DNA of 64,000 nucleotides, taken from the NCBI RefSeq assembly GCF_026239655.1, contig NZ_JAPIVO010000001.1:1-64000 (forward strand). Reading direction: 5' to 3'. Below, one piece after another: positions 25,230-34,467 of the stretch. The DNA comes from Pedobacter sp. MR2016-24. Its GTDB lineage: Bacteria; Bacteroidota; Bacteroidia; Sphingobacteriales; Sphingobacteriaceae. The stretch's first letter is position 1; every line of letters begins with the position of its first letter. The notes beneath the pieces are model-generated. The model did not search any database, was not told where the DNA came from, and was given only the letters and a program-made list of their open reading frames with translations. The position numbers and the translations under genes are program-made.

Positions 25230-25958
25230 ATGCCCTTATTTGACCTCTATAAACTGTACTTATCTCCGGATAAAGAGTTTATTAAAAAGCTGAAAAATAT
25301 GTTAGGCTTTGTGCCTGGAAATACCGTTTTGTATAAAATGGCATTCAGGCACAGGTCTGTGGCTAAAGTTTTAAAAAATGGCAGTCGAAGCAGCAATGAA
25401 CGCCTCGAATTTCTTGGGGATGCCATCCTCGGCTCTGTTATCGCAGAATTACTTTTTAAACACTACCCTTACAAAGAAGAAGGTTTTTTAACAGAAATGC
25501 GCTCTAAAATAGTTAACAGAGCTAATCTGAACCAGCTTGCGCGTAAAATGGGTTTTGATCAGCTGATCGTATTTGATCAGAAAATGGTCAATATGCAAAC
25601 CAAACATCATTCTATGCTTGGGGATGCCTTTGAAGCACTTATCGGTGCCATCTACCTTGATAAAGGTTATAATTTCACCAAAGATCTATTGCTAAAACGT
25701 ATAGTTAAGCCTTATATAGATATCCATACCCTAGAACTGACAGAAACCAATTTCAAAAGTAAACTGATAGAATGGTGCCAGCGCCATGCTAAGGATATCT
25801 CGTTTGATATGATTCAGAACAGTGAAGGTGACAGTGCCAAACTTTTCACTATACAGGCTGTAATTGAGGGGGAGAGCTTCGGAACAGGAAGAGATTACAA
25901 TAAGAAAAATGCAGAAAAACAAGCTGCTGAAAAAGCTTGTGAGGCGTTATCTATCTAA
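25230..25958 (+). CDS. rnc: ribonuclease III
   Basis: A 242-residue double-strand-specific endonuclease. The RNase III signature NERLEFLGDAIL is near residue 52 and the second acidic motif GDAFEALIGAIYLD near 129; a dsRNA-binding domain covers the last 70 residues (FKSKLIEWCQ to AEKQAAEKACEAL). It processes rRNA precursors and structured mRNAs. It follows fabF by 31 bp, an arrangement common in Bacteroidota. Confidence 0.96.
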   Translation: MPLFDLYKLYLSPDKEFIKKLKNMLGFVPGNTVLYKMAFRHRSVAKVLKNGSRSSNERLEFLGDAILGSVIAELLFKHYPYKEEGFLTEMRSKIVNRANLNQLARKMGFDQLIVFDQKMVNMQTKHHSMLGDAFEALIGAIYLDKGYNFTKDLLLKRIVKPYIDIHTLELTETNFKSKLIEWCQRHAKDISFDMIQNSEGDSAKLFTIQAVIEGESFGTGRDYNKKNAEKQAAEKACEALSI

Positions 25959-25967
25959 AAATCCCAA

Positions 25968-26690
25968 TTATTTCTTTTTCAGCGTATCTGTATACTGTTT
26001 GTAGGTATCCCTGATATATTTCACAGCATCATATTCCGTCCAGTTTTTAGACTTCTCATAATCCGGCCTGTAGTTCAGCATATAATTTTCCAGCTCCTTT
26101 CCTTTTAATTCGGTATTCTTTTGAATAAGCGATTCATTGAAAAAACCGTCAATTGTTGTTTGCTGCATTTCGGTATTGTAATACTTACCAAATCTTTTTG
26201 CATTTTTTGGTGTGCGGCCAAATAGCTCATAAATTGCAGTCAGCGGTGTGAATATATAGGACAGTAAAGGTGGTTTACCAGCATAGAATGAGCCCTGATT
26301 TCTAAAATCTCTTCTGATCTGATCCAGTTCATTCTTTTTAGATTGCCCGCGGATGTTAACTTCATTAAGATTAGTTCCGCTGCTTAGATAGATGATCATA
26401 TCTCTGTTTGACAAAACAACAATCTGCTTATCAGAAAATCCTCTTTTAATCACTACCAGCGTATCACCTGTAGATGCTTTAATCTGAAACAAACCCAGAT
26501 CGTTACTCCCAACGGTAAAACCGTTTCTTTTATTGGTGATCTCAGCCAGGGCAATCCTGTTGGTAGAACTGGTTTCCATCACCACTCCACTTAGTCTGAA
26601 TTCCTGCGCAGAGACAGCCGATGAACAGCTCAGAAAAACGGTGAAGACCAACACGCCTTTCAACATGATATTGCTTATTATTCGCTTCAT
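25968..26690 (-). CDS. exported carboxypeptidase-regulatory-like domain protein
   Basis: A 240-residue protein. It has a signal peptide (hydrophobic LKGVLVFTVFLSCSSAVSAQ), then a CarboxypepD_reg-like beta sandwich (FRLSGVVMETSSTNRIALAEITNKRNGFTVGSNDLGLFQIKA, split by the usual gly-rich turn) to about residue 110, then a charged helical C-terminal half with no recognised fold. The sandwich normally heads TonB-dependent receptors; here it is free-standing. Likely periplasmic or outer-membrane associated. The role is unknown. Confidence 0.75.
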   Translation of the reverse strand: MKRIISNIMLKGVLVFTVFLSCSSAVSAQEFRLSGVVMETSSTNRIALAEITNKRNGFTVGSNDLGLFQIKASTGDTLVVIKRGFSDKQIVVLSNRDMIIYLSSGTNLNEVNIRGQSKKNELDQIRRDFRNQGSFYAGKPPLLSYIFTPLTAIYELFGRTPKNAKRFGKYYNTEMQQTTIDGFFNESLIQKNTELKGKELENYMLNYRPDYEKSKNWTEYDAVKYIRDTYKQYTDTLKKK

Positions 26691-26812
26691 AGATGATGTA
26701 AATTTAAGTATTGTTCATGACTCTACTCATTAAAAAATGTTAAAATCCCGCTCTATAAGATGTGATCAGATTATAATCGGCATTTGACCTGATCCATTTT
26801 AACAATAAATTA

Positions 26813-26820
26813 TATCTTTG
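26813..26820 (+). promoter_or_regulatory. yicC promoter (-7 TATCTTTG)
   Basis: Exact TAnnTTTG that ends only 3 nt before the yicC ATG (26824). The transcription start would fall at or next to the start codon, implying a leaderless mRNA. Confidence 0.6.
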
Positions 26821-26823
26821 CAC

Positions 26824-27699
26824 ATGATAAAATCAATGACGGGCTATGGCCTGGCTTCTACAGACCAGGAAAATGTTAAGTTTGCAGTAGAGATAAAATC
26901 CCTAAACAGTAAGTTTCTGGAGCTCAACTTGAAGTTACCTAGAGCCTACTCTGATAAAGAGCTTATGCTGCGTAATATCTGCAGTAAAGAAATTGAGCGT
27001 GGAAAAGTAAATGTTTCCATAAATATTGAACGTAGTGAAGAAAACCTTAAAGGCGCAACCATCAATGCGGCTTTACTCAGCAAATACTATAAACAATTAC
27101 AGGAAATCAACCTGGACCTTGGTGCAAATTCAAGTAACCTCTTACAAGCGGTATTGAATTTTCCAGATGTTGTTTCTTATACGGAAGAGGTTGTAAATGA
27201 AGGTGAATGGGATATTTTATATCAGACATTCAATGCTGCTCTGGCAAATTTTAACCAGTTCAGGGAAACAGAAGGTGCAGTATTAAGAGCAGACCTGGAA
27301 TTAAGAATTAAAAATATACTTGACTTCTTCGGACAAATCGAAGTATTAGCCCCGTTGAGGATCCCTCAGATAAAAGCAAGACTAAACCAGTTTCTGGAAG
27401 AAAACGTCGGCAAGATCAACATTGACCAAAATCGTCTGGAGCAGGAATTAATCTATTATATTGATAAACTGGATATTACCGAAGAAAAAATTCGCCTGAA
27501 AAGTCACTGTGATTATTTTACAGAGACCTTGAAAAGCAAAGATGCAAACGGTAAAAAATTAGGTTTTATTTCCCAGGAAATTGGCAGAGAGATCAATACT
27601 ATGGGTGCAAAAGCTAACGATGCGCAGATACAGCAACTTGTTGTAGGCATGAAAGAAGAACTGGAGAAAATTAAGGAACAATTACTGAACGTTATTTAA
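26824..27699 (+). CDS. yicC: YicC/YloC family endoribonuclease-like protein
   Basis: A 291-residue protein beginning MIKSMTGYGLAS, the invariant N-terminus of YicC/YloC, with the C-terminal DUF1732 block (EKIRLKSHCDYFTETL, GKKLGFISQEIGREINTMGAKANDA). Family members have been linked to RNA degradation and stationary-phase survival. It precedes gmk by 82 bp in the neighbourhood seen in many bacteria. ATG 26824 is used; the frame reads back into the promoter. Confidence 0.92.
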   Translation: MIKSMTGYGLASTDQENVKFAVEIKSLNSKFLELNLKLPRAYSDKELMLRNICSKEIERGKVNVSINIERSEENLKGATINAALLSKYYKQLQEINLDLGANSSNLLQAVLNFPDVVSYTEEVVNEGEWDILYQTFNAALANFNQFRETEGAVLRADLELRIKNILDFFGQIEVLAPLRIPQIKARLNQFLEENVGKINIDQNRLEQELIYYIDKLDITEEKIRLKSHCDYFTETLKSKDANGKKLGFISQEIGREINTMGAKANDAQIQQLVVGMKEELEKIKEQLLNVI

Positions 27700-27722
27700 G
27701 AACGCTCTGGTGCTAAAATATA

Positions 27723-27754
27723 GCTGAAGCTGGCTTATAAGGGATAGCTTCAGC
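27723..27754 (+). promoter_or_regulatory. hairpin between yicC and gmk
   Basis: GCTGAAGCT (27723-27731) pairs with AGCTTCAGC (27746-27754) around 14 nt. There is no T-run, so it is perhaps a processing or partial attenuation site in the operon. Confidence 0.4.
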
Positions 27755-27781
27755 ATAATATACTACAGATTTATACATCAA

Positions 27782-28351
27782 ATGATACAAGGCAAACTCA
27801 TTATTTTTTCAGCTCCTTCCGGTGCAGGCAAAACCACCATCGTTAAACACCTGCTGAAAAAATTCCCAACATTAAGCTTTTCTATTTCAGCTACAACCAG
27901 AGAACTCCGCGGCAATGAAATACATGAAAATGATTATTACTTTATTTCAAAAGAAGCCTTTTTACATAAAGTTGCCCACCAGGAGTTTGTAGAGTTTGAG
28001 GAAGTTTATAACGGTACTTTTTATGGAACCCTGCGTTCTGAAATAGAAAGAATCTGGAATGAAGGCAAACATGTAATATTTGATATTGATGTAGAAGGCG
28101 GTTTGCGTTTGAAACGTAAATATGAAGAAGATGCATTGGCTATATTCGTACAGCCACCATCATTAGAAGTGCTGAAAGAACGTTTAAGCAGTCGTGGTAC
28201 CGACAGTCAGGAGAAACTGGCAGAAAGGTTTGTAAAGGCAGAGAAAGAATTAGAGTACGCTGATAAATTCGATGTCATTCTTAAAAACTTTGATCTGGAT
28301 ACCGCGTGCAAGGAAGCTGAGCAATTGATATCAGATTTTATCAATAAATAG
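27782..28351 (+). CDS. gmk: guanylate kinase
   Basis: A 189-residue kinase phosphorylating GMP to GDP. P-loop SAPSGAGKTTIV lies at about 9-20, followed by ISATTRELRGNEI (GMP-binding Arg) and EFEEVYNGTFYGTLRSEI. The fold is complete. It is 13 bp upstream of nadD. Confidence 0.97.
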   Translation: MIQGKLIIFSAPSGAGKTTIVKHLLKKFPTLSFSISATTRELRGNEIHENDYYFISKEAFLHKVAHQEFVEFEEVYNGTFYGTLRSEIERIWNEGKHVIFDIDVEGGLRLKRKYEEDALAIFVQPPSLEVLKERLSSRGTDSQEKLAERFVKAEKELEYADKFDVILKNFDLDTACKEAEQLISDFINK

Positions 28352-28364
28352 TATAAGGAGAAGG

Positions 28365-28940
28365 ATGAAAAAGACAGGCTTATTTTTTGGCTCTTTCAAC
28401 CCGATTCATGCAGGGCATCTGATTATTGCCAGTTATATGGCCAACTTCACTGATCTGAACGAAGTATGGCTGGTCATATCTCCCCAAAATCCATTGAAGA
28501 ATAAAAAGGGATTAGGAAATATGTACGACCGTCTGGAAATGGCCAGACTGGCTACAGAGCCATCTGAACAACTAAAGGTGAGCGATATAGAGTTTAATCT
28601 TCCCAAACCCTCTTATACAGTTGACACGCTGGCTTATTTGCATGAAAAATATCCTGGCAGGGAGTTCGTATTGATCATGGGTGCTGATAACCTCGTCTCG
28701 TTTAAGAAGTGGAAAAATTACGAGGTGCTCCTGAACAATTATAAGTTATATGTTTACCCAAGACCTGGCGCAGATACTTCCGAATGGAAGGACCACCCAT
28801 CGGTTACATTAACAGAAACTCCTCAGATGGAAATTTCATCCACTTTTATTAGGAAAGCTATTCTGGATAAAAAGAATATCCAATTCCTGGTTCCTGATAA
28901 TGTAATCGCTTTTATGGATAGCAAAAATATGTACCGCTGA
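28365..28940 (+). CDS. nadD: nicotinate-nucleotide adenylyltransferase
   Basis: A 191-residue nucleotidyltransferase making nicotinate adenine dinucleotide in NAD synthesis. FFGSFNPIHAGHLIIA holds the HxGH site and EISSTFIRKAI is the ISSTxIR motif. It is the last gene of the yicC-gmk-nadD operon and converges on the RsmI-like gene with 6 bp between stops. Confidence 0.95.
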   Translation: MKKTGLFFGSFNPIHAGHLIIASYMANFTDLNEVWLVISPQNPLKNKKGLGNMYDRLEMARLATEPSEQLKVSDIEFNLPKPSYTVDTLAYLHEKYPGREFVLIMGADNLVSFKKWKNYEVLLNNYKLYVYPRPGADTSEWKDHPSVTLTETPQMEISSTFIRKAILDKKNIQFLVPDNVIAFMDSKNMYR

Positions 28941-28946
28941 TTATAT

Positions 28947-29654
28947 TTAACGGTACAATAAAAATATTGTAGGCTTCTTGTGCAGGTCAATCCGCTCCTG
29001 GCGCCACTGGCCTATAGACATCGTTTTGATGAATTCATCTTCACCAGTAATGTTACAGGCTACACAAAGCAGTGTTTGAGCTGCAGTGTTCTTCAGAATA
29101 TCCTCATATAAGTGATTATTTCTGAAAGGTGTTTCAATGAATAATTGCGTCTGTTTATTTTTTTCGGCCAGTTGCTCCAGCTCTTTGATTTTCTTGCCTC
29201 TTTCCACTTTATCAATCGGCAGGTAGCCATGGAAAGTAAAACTCTGCCCGTTAAATCCTGAAGCCATCAATGCCAGCAACAAGGAGCTCGGTCCCACCAA
29301 AGGCACAACTTTTATACCTCGCTTGTGTGCTTCTGAAACAATTTCAGCACCCGGATCTGCGATACCCGGACAGCCTGCTTCACTCATCAACCCTACATCT
29401 TTACCCGTCATCAATTCCTTGAAATAAGGAACCATAGAATCATTGCGTTTATGTTTTCCATAATCGTGGATAGTCAGGTCACTTTGTGGAATCTTTAGAC
29501 CAGCTTCTTTCAAAGATTTTCTGGCAGTTTTTTCATTTTCTACAATGTAAGTATCAATAGCATTTATGGTATCGATCAAATAGGGAGTAAATGATTTCAG
29601 AGATACATTCTCTGCCAAAGGAACTGGAATCAGGAATAGCACGCCTTTTTTCAT
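28947..29654 (-). CDS. RsmI-like tetrapyrrole-methylase-family SAM methyltransferase
   Basis: A 235-residue SAM-dependent methylase. The signature MSEAGCPGIADPGAEIV and PLVGPSSLLLALMASGFNG match the RsmI (16S rRNA 2'-O-methyl C1402) family. It lacks the usual RsmI N-terminal LYVVATPIGN form (here GVLFLIPVPLAEN) and is shorter than the normal enzyme (about 280), so it may be a Bacteroidota paralogue with another substrate. Confidence 0.82.
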   Translation of the reverse strand: MKKGVLFLIPVPLAENVSLKSFTPYLIDTINAIDTYIVENEKTARKSLKEAGLKIPQSDLTIHDYGKHKRNDSMVPYFKELMTGKDVGLMSEAGCPGIADPGAEIVSEAHKRGIKVVPLVGPSSLLLALMASGFNGQSFTFHGYLPIDKVERGKKIKELEQLAEKNKQTQLFIETPFRNNHLYEDILKNTAAQTLLCVACNITGEDEFIKTMSIGQWRQERIDLHKKPTIFLLYR

Positions 29655-30044
29655 CTTTTATCTTGTTTTTATTTAATTGTGTATTGTTGTTCTTATTGAA
29701 AAAATCCCGCGCCATCCGGATCATTCTGATTGATAAATGGGCGCGTATAAATTCGGAAATACAAAAGAAGAGAATAAATTCCTGGAAAGAGAAGGTTTGG
29801 TTTAAATATTGTTATAATATGCAACGTACCAGATGTAAACTTGTCTTTTATATATAAAATCTGTAAATTGTATAAAAGCGATGAACGAATATAATAAAGC
29901 ACGCGAGAGCTATCAACTAATATTATTCTGAGATCGAAAGCTTATTCATCGGTAATATTTTAAAAACGATTAAACTATTGTTCAGCAGATCACTCTTAAA
30001 GATATTAAACTAAGTTAGGTTAGGTTAATTAAATACACACACAA
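29655..30044. other. AT-rich intergenic region
   Basis: About 390 bp upstream of the DUF6600-like gene and divergent from the RsmI-like gene. CGCGCC at 29708-29713 and GGGCGCG at 29741-29747 could pair around about 27 nt. ORFs here are short, overlapping and lack family features. No clear TAnnTTTG promoter. Confidence 0.45.
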
Positions 30045-31454
30045 ATGAAACACATGATCAAATTGCCGGCATTGCTGCTGGGGCTCATGCTCCTGCTCAC
30101 CGGAATCACACAAAAGGCAATGGCACAGGATGATGATATTTCCCTGGAGTCATTTTATGATGAATTATCTCCATACGGAACCTGGATACAGGATCCTGAA
30201 TACGGGTATGTCTGGAGACCTGATGTAGATCAGAACGATTTCAGACCTTATTACACGAATGGCCGCTGGGCGATGACTGAATACGGAAATACCTGGGTGT
30301 CTGATTACGACTGGGGCTGGGCACCTTTTCACTATGGAAGATGGGTAAGTAACCGTTATGGCCAGTGGATCTGGCTTCCTGACACCGTTTGGGGACCTGC
30401 CTGGGTAAGCTGGAGAAGTGGCGGCGGATATTATGGGTGGGCTCCCATGGGTCCCGGCTTTAATATCAATATAAATATTGGCGGCGGTTTCAATACGCCG
30501 AACGACTGGTGGGTTTTTATTCCGCAACGTAATATTTACAGCAATTACTATCCCCGTTACTCCAGAAGGAACGTAACGATCTACAATCAAACCACTATTA
30601 TCAATAATACTTACGGAAGAAATAGAAATACTTATTATACCGGTCCCAGAGCAGATGATATCAGACGGGCAACCAACAGAGATGTCAGGGTGTATAATAT
30701 CTCCCGTTCTGAAAGACCAGGCAGAACCAGTATTTCAAATAACAATATCAATATTTATAATCCACGTGGAGGTAGACCAAATAATGGTCAGTCAGTTCGT
30801 CCCGGACAACCAGACAGAGGTAATTCGGACAGAGACAGAGGGGTTGCAGGACGCGGAAACAACCAAAGCGGACAACGTCCGGAAATGAATGGAAGAAACG
30901 GTCAGCAGAGAGGACAGGATAGAACTCCACAGGTACAACAACGCCAGGAGCAAATGCAACGTGAGGGACGTGGAAGAGATCAGCGAAATGGTCAGCAAGG
31001 TGATAACGAACAACGTCAGCAACAAGCGCAACAGCGCCAGGAACAACAGCAGCGTGGTAATCAGGAACGTCAGCAACGTGATAATCAACAACGCCAGCAA
31101 CAAGCGCAGCAGCGCCAGGAGCAACAGCAACGTGGTAATCAGGAACGTCAGCAACGCGATAACCAACAACGCCAGCAACAAGCGCAGCAGCGCCAGGAGC
31201 AACAGCAACAATCCCAACAACGTCAGGAGCAACAGCAACGCCAGCAACAGGAACAACAACAGCGTCAGCAACAAGCTCAACAACGTCAGGAGCAAGCCAG
31301 GCAACAGCAGGATCAGCAGCGTCAGCAACAATCCCAACAACGTCAGGAGCAAGCCAGACAACAGCAGGATCAACAGCGTCAGCAACAATCCCAGCAACAG
31401 CAGCAAGGCCGCTCATCCGGTGAGGGAAGAGGAGGAAGAGGCGGACGAAATTAA
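30045..31454 (+). CDS. secreted DUF6600-like protein with Gln/Arg-rich repeat tail
   Basis: A 469-residue exported protein: signal peptide MKHMIKLPALLLGLMLLLTG..AMAQ, then a Trp/Tyr/Gly-rich domain (about 30-150) with YGTWIQDPEYGYVWRPD and tandem YGRWV/YGQWIWLPD repeats typical of DUF6600/YXWGXW proteins, then an Asn-rich linker and about 150 residues of low-complexity Gln/Arg/Glu sequence including a 26-residue repeat in tandem (DNA unit 78 bp). It is highly basic and likely extended; a surface or cell-envelope role is inferred. A second in-frame ATG at 30054 could be the start. Confidence 0.82.
   Translation: MKHMIKLPALLLGLMLLLTGITQKAMAQDDDISLESFYDELSPYGTWIQDPEYGYVWRPDVDQNDFRPYYTNGRWAMTEYGNTWVSDYDWGWAPFHYGRWVSNRYGQWIWLPDTVWGPAWVSWRSGGGYYGWAPMGPGFNININIGGGFNTPNDWWVFIPQRNIYSNYYPRYSRRNVTIYNQTTIINNTYGRNRNTYYTGPRADDIRRATNRDVRVYNISRSERPGRTSISNNNINIYNPRGGRPNNGQSVRPGQPDRGNSDRDRGVAGRGNNQSGQRPEMNGRNGQQRGQDRTPQVQQRQEQMQREGRGRDQRNGQQGDNEQRQQQAQQRQEQQQRGNQERQQRDNQQRQQQAQQRQEQQQRGNQERQQRDNQQRQQQAQQRQEQQQQSQQRQEQQQRQQQEQQQRQQQAQQRQEQARQQQDQQRQQQSQQRQEQARQQQDQQRQQQSQQQQQGRSSGEGRGGRGGRN
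31009..31410 (+). repeat. CAG/CAA-rich coding tandem repeat, 78-bp unit
   Basis: The word CAAGCGC recurs at 31023, 31101 and 31179, exactly 78 bp apart, within near-identical units; a degenerate 60-63 bp version follows to about 31410. All changes keep the reading frame (26 residues per unit), so unit gain or loss would shorten or lengthen the tail without a frameshift. Confidence 0.85.
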
Positions 31455-31476
31455 AAGATAAATAAGAGGAGAATGG

Positions 31477-31499
31477 AAACCGGTTGTAATGGCCGGTTT
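31477..31499 (+). terminator. terminator of DUF6600-like gene
   Basis: AAACCGG (31477-31483) pairs with CCGGTTT (31493-31499), followed by TTATTTTAT. Confidence 0.7.
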
Positions 31500-31518
31500 T
31501 TATTTTATATATTATATT

Positions 31519-31526
31519 TATCTTTG
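31519..31526 (+). promoter_or_regulatory. prfC promoter (-7 TATCTTTG)
   Basis: Exact TAnnTTTG, leaving a leader of about 25 nt before the prfC ATG at 31558. Confidence 0.6.
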
Positions 31527-31557
31527 CAACCTCATCAAGCAATATGCTTAATTCTTT

Positions 31558-33138
31558 ATGATCCACCCCGAAATAGAAAAACGAAAAACATTTGCCATTA
31601 TCAGTCACCCCGATGCAGGGAAAACAACACTAACTGAGAAGTTTTTGCTGTTTGGCGGGGCAATCAATACAGCAGGCGCTGTGAAGCGCAACAAGGCCAA
31701 TCAGAGCAGCACTTCAGATTTTATGGAGATTGAGAAGCAGCGCGGGATTTCCGTAGCTACTTCGGTAATGGGCTTTGAATATAAAGACAAACGTATCAAT
31801 ATACTAGATACACCTGGTCACAAAGACTTCGCAGAAGATACTTACAGAACATTATCTGCAGTTGACAGTGTTATCCTTGTGGTAGACTGTGTTAAGGGTG
31901 TAGAAGAGCAAACTGAAAAATTGATGGCAGTTTGCCGGATGCGTAATACACCAGTAATCATTTTTATCAATAAGATGGATCGCGAAGGTAAGGACGCATT
32001 TGATCTGCTGGATGAAATTGAAAATAAACTCAATATCAGTTTATGTCCGCTCTCATGGCCCATTGGTCAGGGACATACTTTTAAAGGGGTATATAGCATA
32101 TACAATAAACACCTTAACCTTTTTGAGCCTGATAAAACCAAAATCGCCGATCCGGTTATTGAGGTAAATGACCTGAACGATGAAAACCTGAATAATTTCC
32201 TGAAGCCTAAAGAGCTGGAAGATTTAAAAGGTGATCTGGAACTGGTTGACGGCGTATACGGGACATTAGATCAGAGCATGTATACTGAAGGCTTACTCGC
32301 TCCCGTATTTTTCGGAAGCGCGATCAATAACTTTGGTATTAAAGAACTGCTGGATACTTTCATCAATATTGCGCCAAGCCCAAGAAGCAGGGAAGCAGAA
32401 GAAAGGGAAGTTTTAGTAGAAGAAAAAAACTTCAGTGGTTTTGTATTTAAGATCCATGCCAACCTTGATCCCAAGCACCGTGACCGTATTGCCTTTTTAA
32501 GAATATGTTCAGGTAAGTTTGAACGTAATAAATTTTATTACCATACCCGTCAGGATAAAAAGCTGAAGTTCTCCAATCCTATGGACTTTATGGCTAACGA
32601 AAAGAGTATTGTAGAAGAAGCATGGCCGGGTGACGTGGTTGGTTTATATGATAGTGGGAACTTTAAAATAGGCGACACCTTAACGGAAGGAGAGAAACTT
32701 CAATTTAAGGGCATTCCCAGCTTCTCTCCGGAGATATTTAAGGAAGTAGAGAACAGAGACCCACTTCGCACCAAGCAACTGGAAAAAGGCATACAACAGC
32801 TCACGGAAGAAGGCGTTGCTCAATTGTTCACGCAGCAACCTGGAAACAGGAAAATTATTGGTGCTGTAGGTGATCTTCAGTTTGAAGTAATTGCTTTCAG
32901 ATTAGAGCACGAATATGGTGCGAAAGCACATTTCCGCATGTTAAGTTATACCAGATCCAACTGGGTCACTTCAACAGATAAAAAGAAACTGGAAGAGTTC
33001 CTGAAACGTAAACAGATGCACATTGGTTACGATAAAGATGGAAATCCGGTCTTTCTGGCAGATAATGACTTCATGATCAATATGACCAAAAGAGATTATC
33101 CTGATATCGAATTCCATAAGACTTCAGAATTCAAATAA
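31558..33138 (+). CDS. prfC: peptide chain release factor 3
   Basis: A 526-residue translational GTPase that recycles RF1/RF2 from the ribosome. G1 is [13 protein letters not shown] (16-28), G2 [10 protein letters not shown]3 DTPGHKDF, G4 NKMDREGKD; the C-terminal domain II and III blocks typical of RF3 follow ([20 protein letters not shown]). A complete normal-length copy, monocistronic between two terminators. Confidence 0.97.
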   Translation: MIHPEIEKRKTFAIISHPDAGKTTLTEKFLLFGGAINTAGAVKRNKANQSSTSDFMEIEKQRGISVATSVMGFEYKDKRINILDTPGHKDFAEDTYRTLSAVDSVILVVDCVKGVEEQTEKLMAVCRMRNTPVIIFINKMDREGKDAFDLLDEIENKLNISLCPLSWPIGQGHTFKGVYSIYNKHLNLFEPDKTKIADPVIEVNDLNDENLNNFLKPKELEDLKGDLELVDGVYGTLDQSMYTEGLLAPVFFGSAINNFGIKELLDTFINIAPSPRSREAEEREVLVEEKNFSGFVFKIHANLDPKHRDRIAFLRICSGKFERNKFYYHTRQDKKLKFSNPMDFMANEKSIVEEAWPGDVVGLYDSGNFKIGDTLTEGEKLQFKGIPSFSPEIFKEVENRDPLRTKQLEKGIQQLTEEGVAQLFTQQPGNRKIIGAVGDLQFEVIAFRLEHEYGAKAHFRMLSYTRSNWVTSTDKKKLEEFLKRKQMHIGYDKDGNPVFLADNDFMINMTKRDYPDIEFHKTSEFK

Positions 33139-33143
33139 AACAC

Positions 33144-33171
33144 AAAAGGCAGCCCAAACAGGCTGCCTTTT
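33144..33171. terminator. bidirectional terminator, prfC / aminotransferase
   Basis: AAAAGGCAGCC (33144-33154) pairs perfectly with GGCTGCCTTTT (33161-33171) around CAAACA. It closes both convergent genes. Confidence 0.92.
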
Positions 33172-33188
33172 ACATATAACGTCTAATC

Positions 33189-34442
33189 TTATTTTAATTT
33201 GCTTAAAGCAGATTTTATACGTGGAATCATTTCTGTAATACCTTCCAGTGAGCAACCGCCAACTGATGCGCGGAACCATGGCGTATGTTCATCAGTACCA
33301 AAACAAGAGAATGGAACCAACGCTGCCTGAGCTTCGTTAATCAGGTAAGAGTTCAGATCTGTACTATCTTTGATCAAATCCCCTGAAGGTGTGGTTTTAC
33401 CTAAATAATCGATTTTTAAGGTCAGGTAAATTGCACCCATAGGCACTATTGCATCAACGGCCAGACCGTCTGCTTTCATTTCCTGGAAACCGTTGTACAA
33501 AGCATCAAGACTTAACTGAACCTGTTCTTTGAAAGAGGTTAGAAACTGATCAACCAGGTTTTTATCTCCGAAATAATGAGCTACTGCTACCTGCTCTGCT
33601 TTTGGTGCCCAGGCGCCAATGTGAGTAAGTAAAGCCTTCATTTTAGCAATTACTTGCGCCGGACCGAATCCCCATCCTACACGCACACCTGTTGCAGCAA
33701 GACATTTAGAGATGCCATCGATATATATCGTATAATCTTTCAATTCAGGACGCAGGCTAACCGGGTTGATGTGTTCTTTACCAAAAGTAAGCAGAGAATA
33801 AATCTGATCATACATGATATAAAGTGGCTTCTCCCCTTCTGCCCTGGTTTTATTTTCTTCAATTACCATGTCACAAATCTCTTCCAGCTGCGCTGTGGTA
33901 AACATTGTACCAGTAGGGTTAAGCGGAGAACACAGGGCAAGTAAAGTTGCTCCTTTGATATGTGGTTTCAGCAATGCTGCCGTTGGCATAAAGTTGGTCT
34001 CTGCAGTTGTTTCTACAGCTACACCATTTGCTGAAGACAGGTGACAGTAATGGTTGTTGTTCCATGATGGTGCAGGATAAACCACTTTATCTCCCGGATC
34101 GATCAATGCCAGGTAAGTCGCATAAATCAACGGGCGGGATCCGCCCGAAACCAAAATTTCAGTTGCCTTATAATCCAGATCATATCTGTCTTTTAATACG
34201 TCAACAATAGTTTCACGCAAAGCCAGAATACCATCTGCTGGTGGGTAATTGGTGTGATTCTGATGGTAAGCCTTAACAATTTCTTCTTTTAACGCTGAAG
34301 GCACTGGAAAGATTGATGGATCAAAATCACCGATGGTCAGGTTTGCAATGTTAGCACCCTTACTCTTCAGTTCATTAACCTCGTTACCAATTTTAATGAT
34401 CTCTGAGCCAATAAGTGTATTTGCTAATACTGATACGTTCAT
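33189..34442 (-). CDS. class I/II PLP-dependent aminotransferase
   Basis: A 417-residue aminotransferase of fold type I. PLP-site features are SGGSRPLIYATYLAL, PAPSWNNNHY, CSPLNPTGTMF, YDQIYS and the lysine in DGISKCLAATGVRVGWGF. It resembles aspartate/aromatic aminotransferases. It is the last gene of the arginine cluster, 25 bp after argH, so glutamate- or aspartate-linked transamination is plausible; the substrate cannot be fixed from sequence. Confidence 0.88.
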   Translation of the reverse strand: MNVSVLANTLIGSEIIKIGNEVNELKSKGANIANLTIGDFDPSIFPVPSALKEEIVKAYHQNHTNYPPADGILALRETIVDVLKDRYDLDYKATEILVSGGSRPLIYATYLALIDPGDKVVYPAPSWNNNHYCHLSSANGVAVETTAETNFMPTAALLKPHIKGATLLALCSPLNPTGTMFTTAQLEEICDMVIEENKTRAEGEKPLYIMYDQIYSLLTFGKEHINPVSLRPELKDYTIYIDGISKCLAATGVRVGWGFGPAQVIAKMKALLTHIGAWAPKAEQVAVAHYFGDKNLVDQFLTSFKEQVQLSLDALYNGFQEMKADGLAVDAIVPMGAIYLTLKIDYLGKTTPSGDLIKDSTDLNSYLINEAQAALVPFSCFGTDEHTPWFRASVGGCSLEGITEMIPRIKSALSKLK

Positions 34443-34467
34443 TTTTTTATTTTATTAATGGTTAGAA

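Noticed and set aside
29591..29902. Two ORFs of 88 and 69 codons near the RsmI-like gene
   Set aside because: Overlapping, one in antisense to the methylase start; low-complexity AT-rich translation and no signals.
31009..31410. Possible CRISPR-like array
   Set aside because: The units have no unique spacers and are coding; they are protein repeats.
30889..31461. 190-codon plus-strand frame rich in Ser/Asn/Arg
   Set aside because: Second frame through the same repeat, with no promoter or start signal of its own.
30748..31608. Long minus-strand frame of 286 codons rich in Val/Ala/Asp, and a 204-codon Leu-rich frame
   Set aside because: Both are shadows of the CAG/CAA repeat in the DUF6600-like gene; the composition follows the repeat and there is no family match.
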